NCBI GenBank assembly: GCA_032622095.1
Contig: CP136069.1
Span: 205,770,750 to 205,834,749 of the forward strand
DNA length: 64,000 nt
Direction of reading: 5' to 3'
DNA from: Siphonodentalium dalli
Lineage: Eukaryota; Mollusca; Scaphopoda; Gadilida; Siphonodentaliidae
This document shows positions 48,812 to 62,340 of this stretch, in pieces; the first letter of the stretch is position 1; the number at the start of each line of letters is the position of its first letter. Below the pieces are notes generated by a model. The model did no database searches and had not been told where the DNA came from. It saw nothing but the letters and a program-made list of their open reading frames with translations. The translations under genes and the position numbers were made by a program.

Positions 48812-49362
48812 CAACAAGTATAATCTTCAAACCAGAGTGGAAAATCACACTTTAATTCACTGAACATTGATATTGAACATACATGTAAAGTTAAATTGGA
48901 CTTCATTGCAAAAAAGTTGACTCCACCCTCAGTAATAATCAATCCTATATAGAAAGGTGGCCAAATTGACCGGGCCTGCATTTTTTTAATTTTTAACGCA
49001 CACAAACTGGTTCAAAATAGACAATGTGATGTTGTGTTGAGAAGTAAACAGCACAATATGTCTACCACATGTATAACACAGAACTATAGATAATTGTCAT
49101 CTTACATTTTCAAACCGAGAGTACCTGCTTTCCGGGATGCATGTCACAAAGCGACTTGTTTGATTCAAATCAAATAAATGACTTGTCTGTTCCGGTAAAT
49201 GTAGCAATTGTATTCCTGCGTCTTGTAATTCAAACCCTGTTTTATCTCAAAACAATGTTCACATGCAGTGCCCATGTTGTTTGGATGACACATGTATGGG
49301 TGGTCTTGTCTTATGTAGTTGTTCATGGTCTACATGTATGAACTTACAAAGTCTTGCCTTAT
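48812..49362. other. stretch between satellite and lectin gene
   Basis: Includes the likely 3' UTR of the minus-strand lectin gene (below 49363). No AATAAA was identified confidently on that strand. Confidence 0.4.
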
Positions 49363-50115
49363 TCAAAACAGTCGCCATTCGCATACGAATCCTCTAATCT
49401 CCATGCATTGTTGGGCATTCATCCTGTAATTGTTTTCCTGTTTTATCTCAACACAATTTTCATTTGCTGTGTTGCTTGGGGGCTTTACTCTCCAATCACA
49501 GTGAGGCACCGGATTCCCTGATGACGTCACGAATTCTCCTTCATTCTGGATGTCGTTGCCATTTATCCAGAACCCAGAGATGACCTTCAGTACGTCATCA
49601 TCCAATATGTAACCAATCAGCGAATCCCACTGATCATGGGCTTCGACGATGAAGAGTTGTCCACCTTGATTTTCGCAGATTTCTTGAGCGTCGTCGAATA
49701 TAATCGGCGTCGTGTATATGTGGAATCGTTTTGATCCGATGACGTCAACGCTCTTCAATCCCTGACATCGGTATCCGGGTCCCATTCCGGGTCCAGTGTT
49801 TCCCGTCGGAACACATATATCATCGCCACACACACCGGTCTTGCAGTTATTATCTGAAGATTCTGGTTTGTGAACAACGTCGCCATGTAGACTGCTGGCG
49901 TCAATTATGAGCAGACATTCTTTGTTCTTAAAATGAACTTTCACGCATGCGTGATGATACGTGCACAATTTGCGGCATCGTATGTAATTTTCAGTTCTGA
50001 TAACGAATACTTTATCTGCTGCACAAATCATGGCCAGTTCAAGAAGTACACAAGAAAATAAAACAGTCAGTATTATAAAGACAACACGAGTCATATATCC
50101 ATGGTAAGCACTCAT
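49363..50115 (-). CDS. secreted or membrane-anchored PAN/apple-like plus C-type lectin domain protein
   Basis: This is a single unspliced frame. I prefer the ATG at 50115 (A at -3), giving about 250 aa; ATGs at 50166 and 50094 are in frame. A hydrophobic N-terminal stretch (VVFIILTVLFSCVLLELAMI) is a signal peptide or anchor. Next comes RCRKLCTYHHACVKVHFKNK-E-C, which has the Cys spacing of a PAN/apple-like module. A short Cys-rich linker (NNCKTGVCGDDICVPTGN ... YRC) follows, then a C-type lectin domain. The lectin domain has FDDAQEICENQGGQLFIVEA, FWINGND (the WIGxxD position), ENCVEI, QQC and a final GFVCEW. All four core Cys are present. The usual EPN/QPD and WND calcium-sugar motifs are replaced (KPPSN; YRMNAQQC), so calcium-dependent sugar binding is doubtful. 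Such proteins act extracellularly in recognition or adhesion. The partner is unknown. Confidence 0.85.
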   Translation of the reverse strand: MSAYHGYMTRVVFIILTVLFSCVLLELAMICAADKVFVIRTENYIRCRKLCTYHHACVKVHFKNKECLLIIDASSLHGDVVHKPESSDNNCKTGVCGDDICVPTGNTGPGMGPGYRCQGLKSVDVIGSKRFHIYTTPIIFDDAQEICENQGGQLFIVEAHDQWDSLIGYILDDDVLKVISGFWINGNDIQNEGEFVTSSGNPVPHCDWRVKPPSNTANENCVEIKQENNYRMNAQQCMEIRGFVCEWRLF

Positions 50116-50166
50116 AATTGGCAACTGATTGTGTGTCATTCGATGCATGTGTGGCGTACAGTTCAA

Positions 50167-50614
50167 GAATCATGTAAAAAAATAAGTTAGGAATACACAT
50201 CGATTCACTCCCCTAGGTCACATCGCATCTGTGGTCGTTGTACATATGTGGTCGTTGTATGTGCCAGCAGACTGTTAGAATATTAGCTCGCAAAGATTCT
50301 TCTATAGTATCACGCATGCGCAATGTATACACGATGGCAGTTTTAATCTGGAGAAGTTAGCACTGGTTAACTAATCTTTAAATTAAATTACCCTTATATA
50401 TTCAGACTCACACGCAACCGCACAATGTACTTTCCACGACACGGGCCACAAGTGTGCTTCACACTGTAACTGTTCGATTTTTATCATTAATTTAGTTTCA
50501 ACATGATGACAATGTACGAAGAAATCGAAACTTGTATAAGATAAAATAATAAGGGATGTTGAGTCTATGCTGTTATGTTATAATATAACTCGAGTTGAAC
50601 ATTTCATAATGAAA
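50167..50614. other. 5' flank of the lectin gene
   Basis: No further exon is recognised. The presumed promoter of the minus-strand lectin gene lies here; no convincing TATA box was fixed. Confidence 0.35.
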
Positions 50615-53600
50615 AGCGCTTCATCGTACCTGATCTAGTCAATGGGGTTAGTGCTTGAGAAGGCAGATGACAATATAAGCGCTTCATCGTACCTGATCTA
50701 GTCAATGGGGTTAGTGCTTGAGAAGGCAGGTGACAATATAAGCGCGTCATCGTACCTGATCTAGTCAATGGGGTTAGTGCTTGAGAAGGCAGGTGACAAT
50801 ATAAGCGCGTCATCGTACCTGATCTAGTCAATGGGGTTAGTGCTTGAGAAGGCAGATGACAATATAAGCGCGTCATCGTACCTGATCTAGTCAATGGGGT
50901 TAGTGCTTGAGAAGGCAGGTGACAATATAAGCGCGTCATCGTACCTGATCTAGTCAATGGGGTTAGTGCTTGAGAAGGCAGGTGACAATATAAGAGCGTC
51001 ATCGTACCTGATCTAGTCAATGGGGTTAGTGCTTGAGAAGGCAGGTGACAATATAAGAGCGTCATCGTACCTGATCTAGTCAATGGGGTTAGTGCTTGAG
51101 AAGGCAGGTGACAATATAAGCGCGTCATCGTACCTGATCTAGTCAATGGGGTTAGTGCTTGAGAAGGCAGGTGACAATATAAGCGCGTCATCGTACATGA
51201 TCTAGTCAATGGGGTTAGTGCTTGAGAAGGCAGGTGACAATATAAGCGCGTCATCGTACCTGATCTAGTCAATGGGGTTAGTGCTTGAGAAGGCAGGTGA
51301 CAATATAAGCGCGTCATCGTACATGATCTAGTCAATGGGGTTAGTGCTTGAGAAGGCAGGTGACAATATAAGCGCGTCATCGTACATGATCTAGTCAATG
51401 GGGTTAGTGCTTGAGAAGGCAGGTGACAATATAAGCGCGTCATCGTACCTGATCTAGTCAATGGGGTTAGTGCTTGAGAAGGCAGGTGACAATATAAGCG
51501 CGTCATCGTACCTGATCTAGTCAATGGGGTTAGGGCAGGTGACAATATAAGCGCGTCATCGTACCTGATCTAGTCAATGGGGTTAGTGCTTGAGAAGGCA
51601 GGTGACAATATAAGCGCGTCATCGTATCTGATCTAGTCAATGGGGTTAGTGCTTGAGAAGGCAGGTGACAATATAAGCGCTTCATCGTACCTGATCTAGT
51701 CAATGGGGTTAGTGCTTGAGAAGGCAGGTGACAATATAAGAGCTTCATCGTACCTGATCTAGTCAATGGGGTTAGTGCTTGAGAAGGCAGGTGACAATAT
51801 AAGCGCTTCATCGTACCTGATCTAGTCAATGGGGTTAGTGCTTGAGAAGGCAGGTGACAATATAAGCGCTTCATCGTACCTGATCTAGTCAATGGGGTTA
51901 GTGCTTGAGAAGGCAGGTGACAATATAAGCGCGTCATCGTACATGATCTAGTCAATGGGGTTAGTGCTTGAGAAGGCAGGTGACAATATAAGCGCGTCAT
52001 CGTACCTGATCTAGTCAATGGGGTTAGTGCTTGAGAAGGCAGGTGACAATATAAGCGCTTCATCGTACCTGATCTAGTCAATGGGGTTAGTGCTTGAGAA
52101 GGCAGGTGACAATATAAGCGCGTCATCGTACCTGATCTAGCCAATGGGGTTAGTGCTTGAGAAGGCAGGTGACAATATAAGCGCTTCATCGTACCTGATC
52201 TAGTCAATGGGGTTAGTGCTTGAGAAGGCAGGTGACAATATAAGCGCGTCATCGTACCTGATCTAGTCAATGGGGTTAGTGCTTGAGAAGGCAGGTGACA
52301 ATATAAGAGCGTCATCGTACCTGATCTAGTCAATGGGGTTAGTGCTTGAGAAGGCAGGTGACAATATAAGCGCGTCATCGAACCTGATCTAGTCAATGGG
52401 GTTAGTGCTTGAGAAGGCAGGTGACAATATAAGCGCTTCATCGTACCTGATCTAGTCAATGGGGTTAGTGCTTGAGAAGGCAGGTGACAATATAAGCGCG
52501 TCATCGTACATGATCTAGTCAATGGGGTTAGTGCTTGAGAAGGCAGGTGACAATATAAGCGCGTCATCGTACCTGATCTAGTCAATGGGGTTAGTGCTTG
52601 AGAAGGCAGGTGACAATATAAGCGCTTCATCGTACCTGATCTAGTCAATGGGGTTAGTGCTTGAGAAGGCAGGTGACAATATAAGCGCTTCATCGTACCT
52701 GATCTAGTCAATGGGGTTAGTGCTTGAGAAGGCAGGTGACAATATAAGCGCGTCATCGTACATGATCTAGTCAATGGGGTTAGTGCTTGAGAAGGCAGGT
52801 GACAATATAAGCGCTTCATCGTACCTGATCTAGTCAATGGGGTTAGTGCTTGAGAAGGCAGATGACAATATAAACGCGTCATCGTACCTGATCTAGTCAA
52901 TGGGGTTAGTGCTTGAGAAGGCAGATGACAATATAAGCGCGTCATCGTACCTGATCTAGTCAGTGGGGTTAGTGCTTGAGAAGGCAGGTGACAATATAAG
53001 CGCGTCATCATACCTGATCTAGTCAATGGGGTTAGTGCTTGAGAAGGCAGGTGACAATATAAGCGCTTCATCGTACCTGATCTAGTCAATGGGGTTAGTG
53101 CTTGAGAAGGCAGGTGACAATATAAGCGCGTCATCGTACATGATCTAGTCAATGGGGTTAGTGCTTGAGAAGGCAGGTGACAATATAAGCGCTTCATCGT
53201 ACCTGATCTAGTCAATGGGGTTAGTGCTTGAGAAGGCAGATGACAATATAAACGCGTCATCGTACCTGATCTAGTCAATGGGGTTAGTGCTTGAGAAGGC
53301 AGATGACAATATAAGCGCGTCATCGTACCTGATCTAGTCAGTGGGGTTAGTGCTTGAGAAGGCAGGTGACAATATAAGCGCGTCATCATACCTGATCTAG
53401 TCAATGGGGTTAGTGCTTGAGAAGGTAGGTGACAATATAAGCGCGTCATCGTACCTGATCTAGTCGATGGGGTTAGTGCTTGAGAAGGCAGGTGACAATA
53501 TAAGCGCGTCCTCGTACCTGATCTAGTCAATGGGGTTAGTGCTTGAGAAGGCAGGTGACAATATAAGCGCGTCACCGTACCTGATCTAGTCAATGGGGTT

Positions 53601-56600
53601 AGTGCTTGAGAAGGCAGGTGACAATATAAGCGCGTCATCGTACCTGATCTAGTGAATGGGGTTAGTGCTTGAGAAGGCAGGTGACAATATAAGCGCGTCC
53701 TCGTACCTGATCTAGTCAATGGGGTTAGTGCTTGAGAAGGCAGGTGACAATATAAGCGCGTCGTCGTACCTGATCTAGTCAATGGGGTTAGTGCTTGAGA
53801 AGGCAGGTGACAATATAAGCGCGTCACCGTACCTGATCTAGTCAATGGGGTTAGTGCTTGAGAAGGCAGGTGACAATATAAGCGCTTCGTCGTACCTGAT
53901 CTAGTCAATGGGGTTAGTGCTTGAGAAGGCAGGTGACAATATAAGCGCGTCATCGTACCTGATCTAGTCAATGGGGTTAGTGCTTGAGAAGGCAGGTGAC
54001 AATATAAGCGCTTCGTCGTACCTGATCTAGTCAATGGGGTTAGTGCTTGAGAAGGCAGGTGACAATATAAGCGCGTCATCGTACCTGATCTAGTCAATGG
54101 GGTTAGTGCTTGAGAAGGCAGGTGACAATATAAGCGCGTCATCGTACCTGATCAGGGGTTAGTGCTTGAGAAGGTAGGTGACAATATAAGCGCGTCATCA
54201 TACCTGATCTAGTCAATGGGGTTAGTGCTTGAGAAGGCAGGTGACAATATAAGCGCGTCATCATACCTGATCTAGTTAATGGGGTTAGTGCATGAGAAGG
54301 CAGGTGACAAAATAAGCGCGTCATCGTACCTGATCTAGTCAATGGGGTTAGTGCTTGAGAAGGCAGGTGACAATATAAGCGCGTCATCATACCTGATCTA
54401 GTCAATGGGGTTAGTGCTTGAGAAGGTAGGTGACAATATAAGCGCGTCATCGTACCTGATCTAGTCAGTGGGGTTAGTGGTTGAGAAGGCAGATGACAAT
54501 ATAAGCGCGTCATCGTACCTGATCTGGGGTTAGTGCTTGAGAAGGCAGGTGACAATATAAGCGCGTCATCATACCTGATCTAGTCAATGGGGTTAGTGCT
54601 TGAGAAGGCAGGTGACAATATAAGCGCTTCATCGTACCTGATCTAGTCAATGGGGTTAGTGCTTGAGAAGGCAGGTGACAATATAAGCGCGTCATCGTAC
54701 CTGATCTAGTCAATGGGGTTAGTGCTTGAGAAGGCAGGTGACAATATAAGCGCTTCATCGTACCTGATCTAGTCAATGGGGTTAGTGCTTGAGAAGGCAG
54801 GTGACAATATAAGCGCGTCCTCGTACCTGATCTAGTCAATGGGGTTAATGCTTGAGAAGGCAGGTGACAATATAAGCGCGTCATCGTACCTGATCTAGTC
54901 AATGGGGTTAGTGCTTGAGAAGGCAGGTGACAATATAAGCGCGTCCTCGTACCTGATCTAGTCAATGGGGTTAGTGCTTGAGAAGGCAGGTGACAATATA
55001 AGCGCTTCATCGTACCTGATCTAGTCAATGGGGTTAGTGCTTGAGAAGGCAGGTGACAATATAAGCGCTTCATCGTACCTGATCTAGTCAATGGGGTTAG
55101 TGCTTGAGAAGGCAGGTGACAATATAAGCGCTTCATCGTACCTGATCTAGTCAATGGGGTTAGTGCTTGAGAAGGCAGGTGACAATATAAGCGCATCATG
55201 GTACCTGATCTAGTCAATGGGGTTAGTGCTTGAGAAGGCAGGTGACAATATAAGCGCGTCATCGTACCTGATCTAGTCAATGGTGTTAGTGCTTGAGAAG
55301 GCAGGTGACAATATAAGCGCGTCATCGTACCTGATCTAGTCAATGGGGTTAGTGCTTGAGAAGGCAGGTGACAATATAAGCGCGTCGTCGTACCTGATCT
55401 AGTCAATGGGGTTAGTGCTTGAGAAGGCAGGTGACAATATAAGCGCGTCATCGTACCTGATCTAGTCAATGGGGTTAGTGCTTGAGAAGGCAGGTGACAA
55501 TATAAGCGCGGCATCATACCTGATCTAGTCAATGGGGTTAGTGCTTGAGAAGGCAGGTGACAATATAAGCGCGTCACCGTACCTGATCTAGTCAATGGGG
55601 TTAGTGCTTGAGAAGGCAGGTGACAATATAAGCGCGTCATCGTACCTGATCTAGTCAATGGGGTTAGTGCTTGAGAAGGCAGGTGACAATATAAGCGCGT
55701 CATCGTACCTGATCTAGTCAATGGGGTTAGTGCTTGAGAAGGCAGGTGACAATATAAGCGCGTCATCGTACCTGATCTAGTCAATGGGGTTAGTGCTTGA
55801 GAAGGCAGATGACAATATAAGCGCGTCATCGTACCTGATCTAGGCAATGGGGTTAGTGCTTGAGAAGGCAGATGACAATATAAGCGCGTCATCGTACCTG
55901 ATCTAGTCAATGGGGTTAGTGCTTGAGAAGGCAGATGACAATATAAGCGCTTCATCGTACCTGATCTAGTCAATGGGGTTAGTGCTTGAGAAGGCAGGTG
56001 ACAATATAAGCGCTTCATCGTACCTGATTTAGTCAATGAGGTTAGTGCTTGAGAAGGCAGATGACAATATAAGCGCGTCATCGTACCTGATCTAGTCAAT
56101 GGGGTTAGTGCTTGAGAGGGCAGATGACAATATAAGCGCTTCATCGTACCTGATCTAGTCAATGCGGTTAGTGCTTGAGAAGGCAGATGACAATATAAGC
56201 GGGTCATCGTACCTGATCTAGTCAATGGGGTTAGTGCTTGAGAAGGCAGATGACAATATAAGCGCTTCATCGTACCTGATCTAGTCAATGAGGTTAGTGC
56301 TTGAGAAGGCAGATGACAATATAAGCGCGTCCTCGTACCTGATCTAGTCAATGGGGTTATTGCTTGAGAAGGCAGGTGACAATATAAGCGCGTCATCGTA
56401 CCTGATCTGGGGTTAGTGCTTGAGAAGGTAGGTGACAATATAAGCGCGTCATCATACCTGATCTAGTCAATGGGGTTAGTGCTTGAGAAGGCAGGTGACA
56501 ATATAAGCGCGTCATCATACCTGATCTAGTCAATGGGGTTAGTGCATGAGAAGGCAGGTGACAAAATAAGCGCGTCATCGTACCTGATCTAGTCAATGGG

Positions 56601-59600
56601 GTTAGTGCATGAGAAGGCAGGTGACAAAATAAGCGCGTCCTCGTACCTGATCTAGGCAATGGGGTTAGTGCTTGAGAAGGCAGGTGACAATATAAGCGCG
56701 TCATCATACCTGATCTAGTCAATGGGGTTAGTGCTTGAGAAGGTAGGTGACAATATAAGCGCGTCATCGTACCTGATCTAGTCAGTGGGGTTAGTGGTTG
56801 AGAAGGCAGATGACAATATAAGCGCGTCATCATACCTGATCTAGTCAATGGGGTTAGTGCTTGAGAAGGCAGGTGACAATATAAGCGCGTCATCATACCT
56901 GATCTAGTCAATGGGGTTAGTGCTTGAGAAGGCAGGTGACAATATAAGCGCTTCATCGTACCTGATCTAGTCAATGGGGTTAGTGCTTGAGAAGGCAGGT
57001 GACAATATAAGCGCGTCATCGTACCTGATCTAGTCAATGGGGTTAGTGCTTGAGAAGGCAGGTGACAATATAAGCGCTTCATCGTACCTGATCTAGTCAA
57101 TGGGGTTAGTGCTTGAGAAGGCAGGTGACAATATAAGCGCGTCCTCGTACCTGATCTAGTCAATGGGGTTAATGCTTGAGAAGGCAGGTGACAATATAAG
57201 CGCGTCATCGTACCTGATCTAGTCAATGGGGTTAGTGCTTGAGAAGGCAGGTGACAATATAAGCGCGTCCTCGTACCTGATCTAGTCAATGGGGTTAGTG
57301 CTTGAGAAGGCAGGTGACAATATAAGCGCTTCATCGTACCTGATCTAGTCAATGGGGTTAGTGCTTGAGAAGGCAGGTGACAATATAAGCGCTTCATCGT
57401 ACCTGATCTAGTCAATGGGGTTAGTGCTTGAGAAGGCAGGTGACAATATAAGCGCTTCATCGTACCTGATCTAGTCAATGGGGTTAGTGCTTGAGAAGGC
57501 AGGTGACAATATATGCGCATCATGGTACCTGATCTAGTCAATGGGGTTAGTGCTTGAGAAGGCAGGTGACAATATAAGCGCGTCATCGTACCTGATCTAG
57601 TCGATGGGGTTAGTGCTTGAGAAGGCAGGTGACAATATAAGCGCGTCATCGTACCTGATCTAGTCAATGGTGTTAGTGCTTGAGAAGGCAGGTGACAATA
57701 TAAGCGCGTCATCGTACCTGATCTAGTCAATGGGGTTAGTGCTTGAGAAGGCAGGTGACAATATAAGCGCGTCGTCGTACCTGATCTAGTCAATGGGGTT
57801 AGTGCTTGAGAAGGCAGGTGACAATATAAGCGCGTCATCGTACCTGATCTAGTCAATGGGGTTAGTGCTTGAGAAGGCAGGTGACAATATAAGCGCGGCA
57901 TCATACCTGATCTAGTCAATGGGGTTAGTGCTTGAGAAGGCAGGTGACAATATAAGCGCGTCACCGTACCTGATCTAGTCAATGGGGTTAGTGCTTGAGA
58001 AGGCAGGTGACAATATAAGCGCGTCATCGTACCTGATCTAGTCAATGGGGTTAGTGCTTGAGAAGGCAGGTGACAATATAAGCGCGTCATCGTACCTGAT
58101 CTAGTCAATGGGGTTAGTGCTTGAGAAGGCAGGTGACAATATAAGCGCGTCATCGTACCTGATCTAGTCAATGGGGTTAGTGCTTGAGAAGGCAGATGAC
58201 AATATAAGCGCGTCCTCGTACCTGATCTGGGCAATGGGGTTAGTGCTTGAGAAGGCAGATGACAATATAAGCGCGTCATCGTACCTGATCTAGTCAATGG
58301 GGTTAGTGCTTGAGAAGGCAGATGACAATATAAGCGCTTCATCGTACCTGATCTAGTCAATGGGGTTAGTGCTTGAGAAGGCAGGTGACAATATAAGCGC
58401 TTCATCGTACCTGATTTAGTCAATGAGGTTAGTGCTTGAGAAGGCAGATGACAATATAAGCGCGTCATCGTACCTGATCTAGTCAATGGGGTTAGTGCTT
58501 GAGAGGGCAGATGACAATATAAGCGCTTCATCGTACCTGATCTAGTCAATGAGGTTAGTGCTTGAGAAGGCAGATGACAATATAAGCGGGTCATCGTACC
58601 TGATCTAGTCAATGGGGTTAGTGCTTGAGAAGGCAGATGACAATATAAGCGCTTCATCGTACCTGATCTAGTCAATGAGGTTAGTGCTTGAGAAGGCAGA
58701 TGACAATATAAGCGCGTCCTCGTACCTGATCTAGTCAATGGGGTTATTGCTTGAGAAGGCAGATGACAATATAAGCGCTTCATCGTACCTGATCTAGTCA
58801 ATGGGGTTAGTGCTTGAGAAGGCAGGTGACAATATAAGCGCGTCATCGTACCTGATCTAGTCAATGAGGTTAGTGCTTGAGAAGGCAGATGGCAATATAA
58901 GCGCTTCATCGTACCTGATCTAGTCAATGAGGTTAGTGCTTGAGAAGGCAGATGACAATATAAGCGCGTCCTCGTACCTGATCTAGTCAATGGGGTTAGT
59001 GCTTGAGAAGGCAGGTGACAATATAAGCGCTTCATCGTACCTGATCTAGTCAATGGGGTTAGTGCTTGAGAAGGCAGGTGACAATATAAGCGCGTCATCG
59101 TACCTGATCTAGTCAATGAGGTTAGTGCTTGAGAAGGCAGATGACAATATAAGCGCTTCATCGTACCTGATCTAGTCAATGAGGTTAGTGCTTGAGAAGA
59201 CAGATGACAATATAAGCGCGTCCTCGTACCTGATCTAGTCAATGAGGTTAGTGCTTGAGAAGGCAGATGACAATATAAGCGCTTCATCGTACCTGATCTA
59301 GTCAATGAGGTTAGTGCTTGAGAAGGCAGATGACAATATAAGCGCTTCATCGTACCTGATCTATTCAATGAGGTTAGTGCTTGAGAAGGCAGATGACAAT
59401 ATAAGCGCTTCATCGTACCTGATCTAGTCAATGAGGTTAGTGCTTGAGAAGGCATATGACAATATAAGCGCTTCATCGTACCTGATCTAGTCAATGAGGT
59501 TAGTGCTTGAGAAGGCAGATGACAATATAAGCGCGTCATCGTACCTGATCTAGTCAATGAGGTTAGTGCTTGAGAAGGCAGATGACAATATAAGCGCTTC

Positions 59601-60482
59601 ATCGTACCTGATCTAGTCAATGAGGTTAGTGCTTGAGAAGGCAGATGACAATATAAGCGCGTCCTCGTACCTGATCTAGTCAATGAGGTTAGTGCTTGAG
59701 AAGGCAGATGACAATATAAGCGCTTCATCGTACCTGATCTAGTCAATGAGGTTAGTGCTTTAGAAGGCAGATGACAATATAAGCGCTTCATCGTACCTGA
59801 TCTAGTCAATGAGGTTAGTGCTTGAGAAGGCAGATGACAATATAAGCGCTTCATCGTACCTGATCTAGTCAATGAGGTTAGTGCTTGAGAAGGCAGATGA
59901 CAATATAAGCGCTTCATCGTACCTGATCTAGTCAATGAGGTTAGTGCTTGAGAAGGCAGATGACAATATAAACGCTTCATCGTACCTGATCTAGTCAATG
60001 AGGTTAGTGCTTGAGAAGGCAGATGACAATATAAGCGCGTCCTCGTACGTGATCTAGTCAATGAGGTTAGTGCTTGAGAAGGCAGATGACAATATAAGCG
60101 CTTCATCGTACCTGATCTAGTCAATGGGGTTAGTGCTTGAGAAGGCAGATGACAATATAAGCGCTTCATCGTACCTGATCTAGTCAATGAGGTTAGTGCT
60201 TGAGAAGGCAGATGACAATATAAGCGCGTCCTCGTACCTGATCTAGTCAATGAGGTTAGTGCTTGAGAAGGCAGATGACAATATAAGCGCTTCATCGTAC
60301 CTGATCTAGTCAATGAGGTTAGTGCTTGAGAAGGCAGATGACAATATAAGCGCGTCCTCGTACCTGATCTAGTCAATGGGGTTAGTGCTTGAGAAGGCAG
60401 GTGATAATATAAGCGCTTCATCGTACCTGATCTAGTCAATGGGGTTAGTGCTTGAGAAGGCAGGTGACAATATAGGCGCTTC
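50615..60482. repeat. 63-bp satellite, ~157 units, with 2,324-bp higher-order repeat
   Basis: The consensus unit begins GCGCGTCATCGTACCTGATC and continues TAGTCAATGGGGTTAGTGCT, then TGAGAAGGCAGGTGACAATATAA. Variants co-vary in blocks. A rare GCGCATCATGG variant at 55191 recurs at 57515, 2,324 bp away; that is 37 units minus one 7-bp deletion (CTGATCTGGGGTTAG junctions near 54521 and 56405). A TGGTGTTAG variant recurs at 55281 and 57668 (one unit more). A six-unit (378-bp) block repeats at about 52.76 and 53.14 kb. The right end (58.8-60.4 kb) is enriched for CAATGAGG and GCAGATGAC variants. Minus-strand frames of up to 1348 codons result from the 63-bp length. Confidence 0.98.
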
Positions 60483-60598
60483 TATAGAGAATGCTCGCTG
60501 AAGTTATACATCCATAAACTGTATGTGAGATATCGCCGGGGGGGGGGGTAACCCGGCACTGTATGTGAGATATCGGGCGTCTTTTATGTTTGCAGCAC

Positions 60599-62340
60599 AT
60601 TATATTAACAATATATTAATGCCTATTTACAAACGACAACCTATTCTATATATACATTGAAAAAGTTGTTTTGTTAACGATAACCTATTAATACCTATTC
60701 ACAAACAACATTGTATTTGCTTTATTAGGATTCATAGTCGTTCTAGCCACTGGGCCACGCGCGACATTGTCAATTTTAAGGGTGGAGGAAAGACCGCGTG
60801 GGTCTTGATTTCGCCTAGATATATAGTCCCGCTGCGTATGGGGGCCGCCGATCCCCGGAAAGCAACTCACAAACTTGCTCAGCAATATACCGACTGGACC
60901 ACGGGGGGGGGGGGGAACTCCAACAAACGACAACCTATCTTATATATACATTTAAAAAATTGTTTCATTACTCTATATATTGCATATTTCAAATATCTAT
61001 ATATTACCCTGTTCCAATAAGAAACTGTTGACTATGATTATCTAATTTACGATACTATATCCACAACCACCCCACCCCACCCGGGTATTACCCACTGTCC
61101 GCGTTTCATATACTTTAAAAAAGCTTTCTATGATATATTCACGGCACATGACGTGTTCAAATTATAAACATTTCTTTGCTGACTTTCGTGTCTATACTCA
61201 TCGTGACATCAATTACTATTCCTTGGTTTGATATTTGAGTCAGGACTGGTGTGGAAATTTTAGCTACCCCCTCCTGTTTCATAACTCGTACCATGACAGT
61301 ACAGTCATGGTACCATGCTTGCTATGCATAATATTACTGTTGAAACGATAATATTTTATATCAATCATGATCTAAGCGTCATGATACCTATCAGATTATA
61401 AAGAAATTAATTGTGTTTGTAACACGTTATATTAACAATATATTAATGCCTATTTACAAACGACAACCTATTCTATATATACATTGAAAAAGTTGTTTTG
61501 TTAACGATAACCTATTAATACCTATTCACAAACAACATTGTATTTGCTTTATTAGGATTCATAGTCGTTCTAGCCACTGGGCCACGCGCGACATTGTCAA
61601 TTTTAAGGGTGGAGGAAAGACCGCGCGGGTCTTGATCTCGCCTAGATATATAGTCCCACTGCGTATGGGGGCCGCCGATCCCCGGAAAGCAACTCACAAA
61701 CTTGCTCAGCAATATACCGACTGGACCACGGGGGGGGGGGGGGTTCCAACAAACGACAACCTATTTTATATATACTGTACATTTAAAAAATTGTTTCATT
61801 ACTCTATATATTGCCTATTTCAAATATATATATATTACCCTGTTCCAATAAGAAACTGTTGACTATTATTATCTAATTAACGATACTATATCCACAGCCA
61901 CCCCCACCCCACCCGGATATTACCCACTGTCCGCGTTTCATAAACCTTTAACAAACTTTCTATGATATATTCACGGCACATGACATGTTCAAATTTTAAA
62001 CATTTCTTTGCTTACTTTCGTGTCTACACTCATCATGACATCAATTACTATTCCTTGGTTTGGTGTTTGAGTCAGGACTGATGTGGAAATTTTAGCTACC
62101 CCCTCCTGTTTCATAACTCGTACCACGACAGTTCAGTCATGGTACCATGCTATGCCATACATGCATAATATTACTGTTGAAACGATAATATTTTATATCA
62201 ATCATGATCTAAACGTCATGATACCTATCAGATTATAAAGAAATTTTAGCTACCCCTCCCGTTTCAGAACTATTACCACGACAATACAGTCATGGTACCA
62301 TGCATTTAATGCCATGCATGCATAATAGTACTGTTGACCA
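60599..62340. repeat. ~0.82-kb tandem segmental duplication plus partial third copy
   Basis: 60601-61409 and 61428-62244 are near-identical (offset 827 bp, starting TATATTAACAATATATTAAT). A short third piece (about 62245-62340: AGCTACCCCTCCCGTTTCA ... CAGTCATGGTACCATGC) repeats the end. Each copy contains a block (about 60720-60905 and 61550-61730) that reads on the minus strand TGGTCCAGTCGGTATATTGC ... GTGGCCCAGTGGCTAGAACG. It recalls tRNA-derived SINE A-box sequence but is not proven. Poly-G runs differ in length between copies (60905-60914; 61730-61743). Confidence 0.9.

Noticed and set aside
38168-60482. CRISPR-like or protein-coding interpretation of the long arrays
   Set aside because: Units are contiguous with no unique spacers, so these are not CRISPR arrays. 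The long open frames follow from 27- and 63-bp units and end wherever a 1- or 7-bp deletion occurs; on the 27-bp array both strands are open.
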